Assembly: GCF_030161475.1 (NCBI RefSeq)
Contig: NZ_BSUG01000016.1
Span: forward strand, 1 to 43,286
DNA length: 43,286 bases
Source of the DNA: Tetragenococcus halophilus subsp. flandriensis
GTDB lineage: Bacteria; Bacillota; Bacilli; Lactobacillales; Enterococcaceae
Direction: 5' to 3'
The notes beneath the pieces are model-generated. The model saw nothing but the letters and a program-made list of their open reading frames with translations. It was not told the origin of the DNA and did not search any database. Made by a program: the position numbers and the translations under genes. Every line of letters begins with the position of its first letter. Within the stretch, counting starts at the first letter, position 1. Of the stretch, positions 41,383 to 43,286 are shown piece by piece.

Positions 41383-41429
41383 AAATATATTCCTCCAATA
41401 TTTTTTCTATTATTATTATCACTACAGAT

Positions 41430-42398
41430 TTATAAAATGACCGATAGGCTTGCCCAAGTTAATCCGCCACCAAAACCTGAGAGTATCACATTTTGTTGGT
41501 TTCCGAGGACAATTTTTTTACTAGCGACCGCTTCGTCCAATAAAATCGGAATAGAAGCCGCTGAAGTGTTACCATATCTATCCATATTTTGTAAAAATTT
41601 GTCTCTAGAAACATTGACCTTTTTCGCGATCTTATCTAAAATTCGCGCATTTGCTTGATGAAGCAAGAAATAATCGATTTCTCTATTTTGTTGGTTCATC
41701 ACTTTTTTGATTTGCTCTACGACATCTCTCACTGCAAAATCAAAAATTTCTCGCCCTTCCATAGACAAGTATGAACTTTGACTTGTTTCATTTTCGGAAT
41801 AAGGGCTATTTACAGCAGTAAAGCCAGATGTTAGCGACATCGCTCTTTTACCATCTGCTTGTAAGTTTTCAGCCGTAATATGCTCTGTTTCTGAAGCTTC
41901 TAATAAAACACCGCCTGCACCATCACCAAACAACACTGCTGTCGAACGGTCTGTCCAATCTAAGGTTTTGGAGATAACTTCGCCGCCGATGACCAATCCT
42001 TTTTTTGCACCAGCGCGTACTAACTTATCCGCCACTGATAATGCATAAACAAAACCCGAACAAGCAGCACTCAAATCAAAGCACATGGCACGATTTGCCC
42101 CAATTGCACCTTGTACTAAACAAGCTACTGAAGGACTATAATAATCAGGAGACATCGTAGCAACAATGATAAAGTCTAACTCTTCAGCAGAATACTGGCT
42201 TTTTTCCAGCAACTTCTCTGCTACTTTAATACAAAGGTCTGACGTATTTTCCGTTGTTGTAATGCGGCGTTCTTTAATCCCTGTGCGAGATTGAATCCAT
42301 TCATCACTAGTGTCCATGATCTGTGCAAGCTGATCGTTGGTCACAGCTTTGTCAGGAACGAAGCTGGCAGTTTGTGTGATTTGTCCAAAATTATTCAT
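41430..42398 (-). CDS. fabH: 3-oxoacyl-ACP synthase III
   Basis: Starts fatty-acid synthesis by condensing acetyl-CoA with malonyl-ACP; 322 residues. Catalytic Cys113 is in DLSAACSGFVYAL, His in LLHQANARIL and Asn in GNTSAASIP. SDEWIQSRTGIKERR is the CoA-binding N-terminal motif. It starts 10 bases after fabT, with a weak ribosome site, so it depends on the fabT transcript. Confidence 0.95.
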   Translation of the reverse strand: MNNFGQITQTASFVPDKAVTNDQLAQIMDTSDEWIQSRTGIKERRITTTENTSDLCIKVAEKLLEKSQYSAEELDFIIVATMSPDYYSPSVACLVQGAIGANRAMCFDLSAACSGFVYALSVADKLVRAGAKKGLVIGGEVISKTLDWTDRSTAVLFGDGAGGVLLEASETEHITAENLQADGKRAMSLTSGFTAVNSPYSENETSQSSYLSMEGREIFDFAVRDVVEQIKKVMNQQNREIDYFLLHQANARILDKIAKKVNVSRDKFLQNMDRYGNTSAASIPILLDEAVASKKIVLGNQQNVILSGFGGGLTWASLSVIL

Positions 42399-42408
42399 TC
42401 CATTACAC

Positions 42409-42849
42409 TCACTTATAATCTTGTAGGAAACTGTGAAGATTCTCTAAAGCCTTTTGTAAGGCTACAGATTCTTCATTATCCATGCCCTGTAAAATGCTTT
42501 TTCCCATTTCCATATGGAAACGTTGGTGGACACGGAAAATTAATCTCCCCTTTTTGGTCAAACCTAATTTGACAACTCGTCGATCATCTTCACTACGAAG
42601 ACGTTCAACATAGTCTTTTTTAACCAATCGATTGATCGCGATCGTCAATGTCCCAACAGTGATCGAAAGTTCTTTGGCCACTTCAGAAGTGGTCTTTTTT
42701 TTATACATACCGATTGCTTCAATCGTATGCATCTCAGTAATCGACAAATCTTTAAACTGCGATTTTTTTAGTTCTGATTCTTCGATCACTAAAATATCAT
42801 TAAAAGCCTCAACTAATAATGTATTGATTCGTCCAAAATTGGGCTCCAT
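42409..42849 (-). CDS. fabT: FabT, MarR-family repressor of fatty-acid synthesis
   Basis: A 146-residue MarR-type repressor that, with acyl-ACP as corepressor, turns down the fab/acc operon. The winged helix-turn-helix is visible (SEVAKELSITVGTLTIAINRLVKKDYVERLRSEDDRRVVKLGLTKKG). Two adjacent TTTGAT-ATCAAA boxes overlap its promoter. First gene of the operon, so the repressor controls its own production. ATG follows GATGGTG by 7 bases. Confidence 0.93.
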   Translation of the reverse strand: MEPNFGRINTLLVEAFNDILVIEESELKKSQFKDLSITEMHTIEAIGMYKKKTTSEVAKELSITVGTLTIAINRLVKKDYVERLRSEDDRRVVKLGLTKKGRLIFRVHQRFHMEMGKSILQGMDNEESVALQKALENLHSFLQDYK

Positions 42850-42870
42850 TAACTAACACCATCCGAATAG

Positions 42871-42899
42871 TTTGATTATCAAACGATTTGATAATCAAA
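42871..42899. promoter_or_regulatory. Two FabT boxes at the fabT promoter
   Basis: TTTGATTATCAAA (42871-42883) and TTTGATAATCAAA (42887-42899) are each palindromic and 16 bases apart. They match the known FabT site (AGTTTGA-N-TCAAA form) and cover the -10 and transcription start. Confidence 0.9.
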
Positions 42900-42927
42900 C
42901 TATAAATGAAACTTTGAAAAAATGCAA
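42899..42927 (-). promoter_or_regulatory. fabT operon promoter
   Basis: TTGCAT (42922-42927), 17-base spacer, TATAGT (42899-42904) on the minus strand. Confidence 0.8.
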
Positions 42928-42991
42928 GTTTATTTTTTCATTTTTTCACTCATTCACTTTTCAAATATCAAATCAAACAATCGAAATTTAC

Positions 42992-43004
42992 TTTGATTTT
43001 CAAA
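42992..43004. promoter_or_regulatory. Upstream FabT-like box
   Basis: TTTGATTTTCAAA is a third, weaker copy of the FabT box about 90 bases upstream of the promoter; a further fragment CAAATATCAAATC is at 42962-42974. Confidence 0.5.
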
Positions 43005-43286
43005 TAATTTTAACATAATCAGCTGTGGTGTAAATAGCTTTATGTCTCCCTTTTAATTTTTATTACTTTTCTTTACTATTGATCGATCATGGTATGGTGA
43101 AAAGATGGGAATTAAACTTGATTCATTCTCTATCTTTGAAAACATGGAGAATGTTTTGCTTGATGTGCGGCCCGTCAATAGGACACTAAAAAAATTGAAT
43201 CATTAAGTTGATAAAAATAATCGAAAGAAAGGTTGATTTTAACGATCCATGCGCCTTTTTTCTTTTTGCCTTCCAATAAAGTGAGA

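Larger units (their letters stand above)
42850..43286. other. Upstream region of the fab operon
   Basis: No gene is assigned. It carries the fabT promoter and FabT boxes (listed separately), then A/T-rich sequence, a promoter-like plus-strand stretch near 43075-43100, and near 43165-43200 a GGCCCGTCAATAGGACAC stretch that resembles an IS3-family terminus; the window ends before any transposase can be seen. Confidence 0.5.

Noticed and set aside
43105-43206. Plus-strand 33-codon frame MGIKLDSFSIF...
   Set aside because: No ribosome site, and it runs through the putative IS terminus; likely chance.

Overview
The window is low-GC Firmicute DNA with Gram-positive Shine-Dalgarno sites (AGGAGG-type) ahead of nearly every gene. 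The fatty-acid cluster order (fabT-fabH-acpP-fabD-fabG-fabF-accB-fabZ-accC-accD-accA), the many PTS and pentose genes and the lactobacilli-type AraB point to Lactobacillales, most likely Enterococcaceae (an Enterococcus or Tetragenococcus relative). The genus is inferred from gene content; no rRNA is present. I see no tRNA, CRISPR array or complete insertion sequence.

Layout. 1-861: gene-poor, with hairpins. 862-5073: accessory genes, namely an AAA_14/DUF4143 ATPase behind three evenly spaced palindromes, a glutathione-reductase-like flavoprotein without the usual C-terminal His/Glu dyad, a small integrase-N-like protein, and two antitoxin-like proteins without toxins. 5167-9984: a LacI-controlled ketose locus (6-phospho-3-hexuloisomerase, ribulose/allulose-phosphate 3-epimerase, PfkB-type kinase) divergent from a lone galactitol-type EIIC; identical operators sit at both ends. 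10088-12073: a YeiH-type exporter divergent from a LysR regulator. 12135-14469: a TrmO-like protein, a beta-hydroxyacid dehydrogenase and a broken MscS channel gene. 14664-23337: pentose metabolism (araB-araD without araA; xylB with a frameshifted tail; D-lyxose isomerase; fructose-type EIIC, EIIB and EIIA; class II aldolase; divergent DeoR regulator). 23425-26520: a BglG-type antiterminator with its RNA switch, a glucose-superfamily EIIBC and a ChbG deacetylase. 26627-33936: an M20 peptidase, a NatAB-like ABC exporter, a frameshifted alpha/beta hydrolase, a DUF1659-DUF2922-GH25 lysozyme module, an orphan HicB and an acyl-CoA thioesterase. 34107-42849: the type II fatty-acid synthesis and acetyl-CoA carboxylase cluster under FabT, with no enoyl-ACP reductase. 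42850-43286: FabT boxes and a possible IS end.

How it works together. The pentose routes (AraB/AraD and LyxI/XylB) converge on D-xylulose-5-phosphate. The ketose locus probably delivers fructose-6-phosphate. The fab/acc cluster makes malonyl-ACP and elongates it, but must borrow an enoyl reductase encoded elsewhere.

The most interesting observations are: (i) a 41-bp-period repeat family at two distant loci, three units each; (ii) three palindromes exactly 39 bp apart before the DUF4143 ATPase; (iii) a lone EIIC beside a kinase, epimerase and isomerase; (iv) a lyxose/PTS/aldolase locus whose biochemistry does not fit one known route; (v) the DUF1659-DUF2922-lysozyme module; (vi) three reading-frame breaks, all at A/T homopolymers, which could be sequencing error or real decay.
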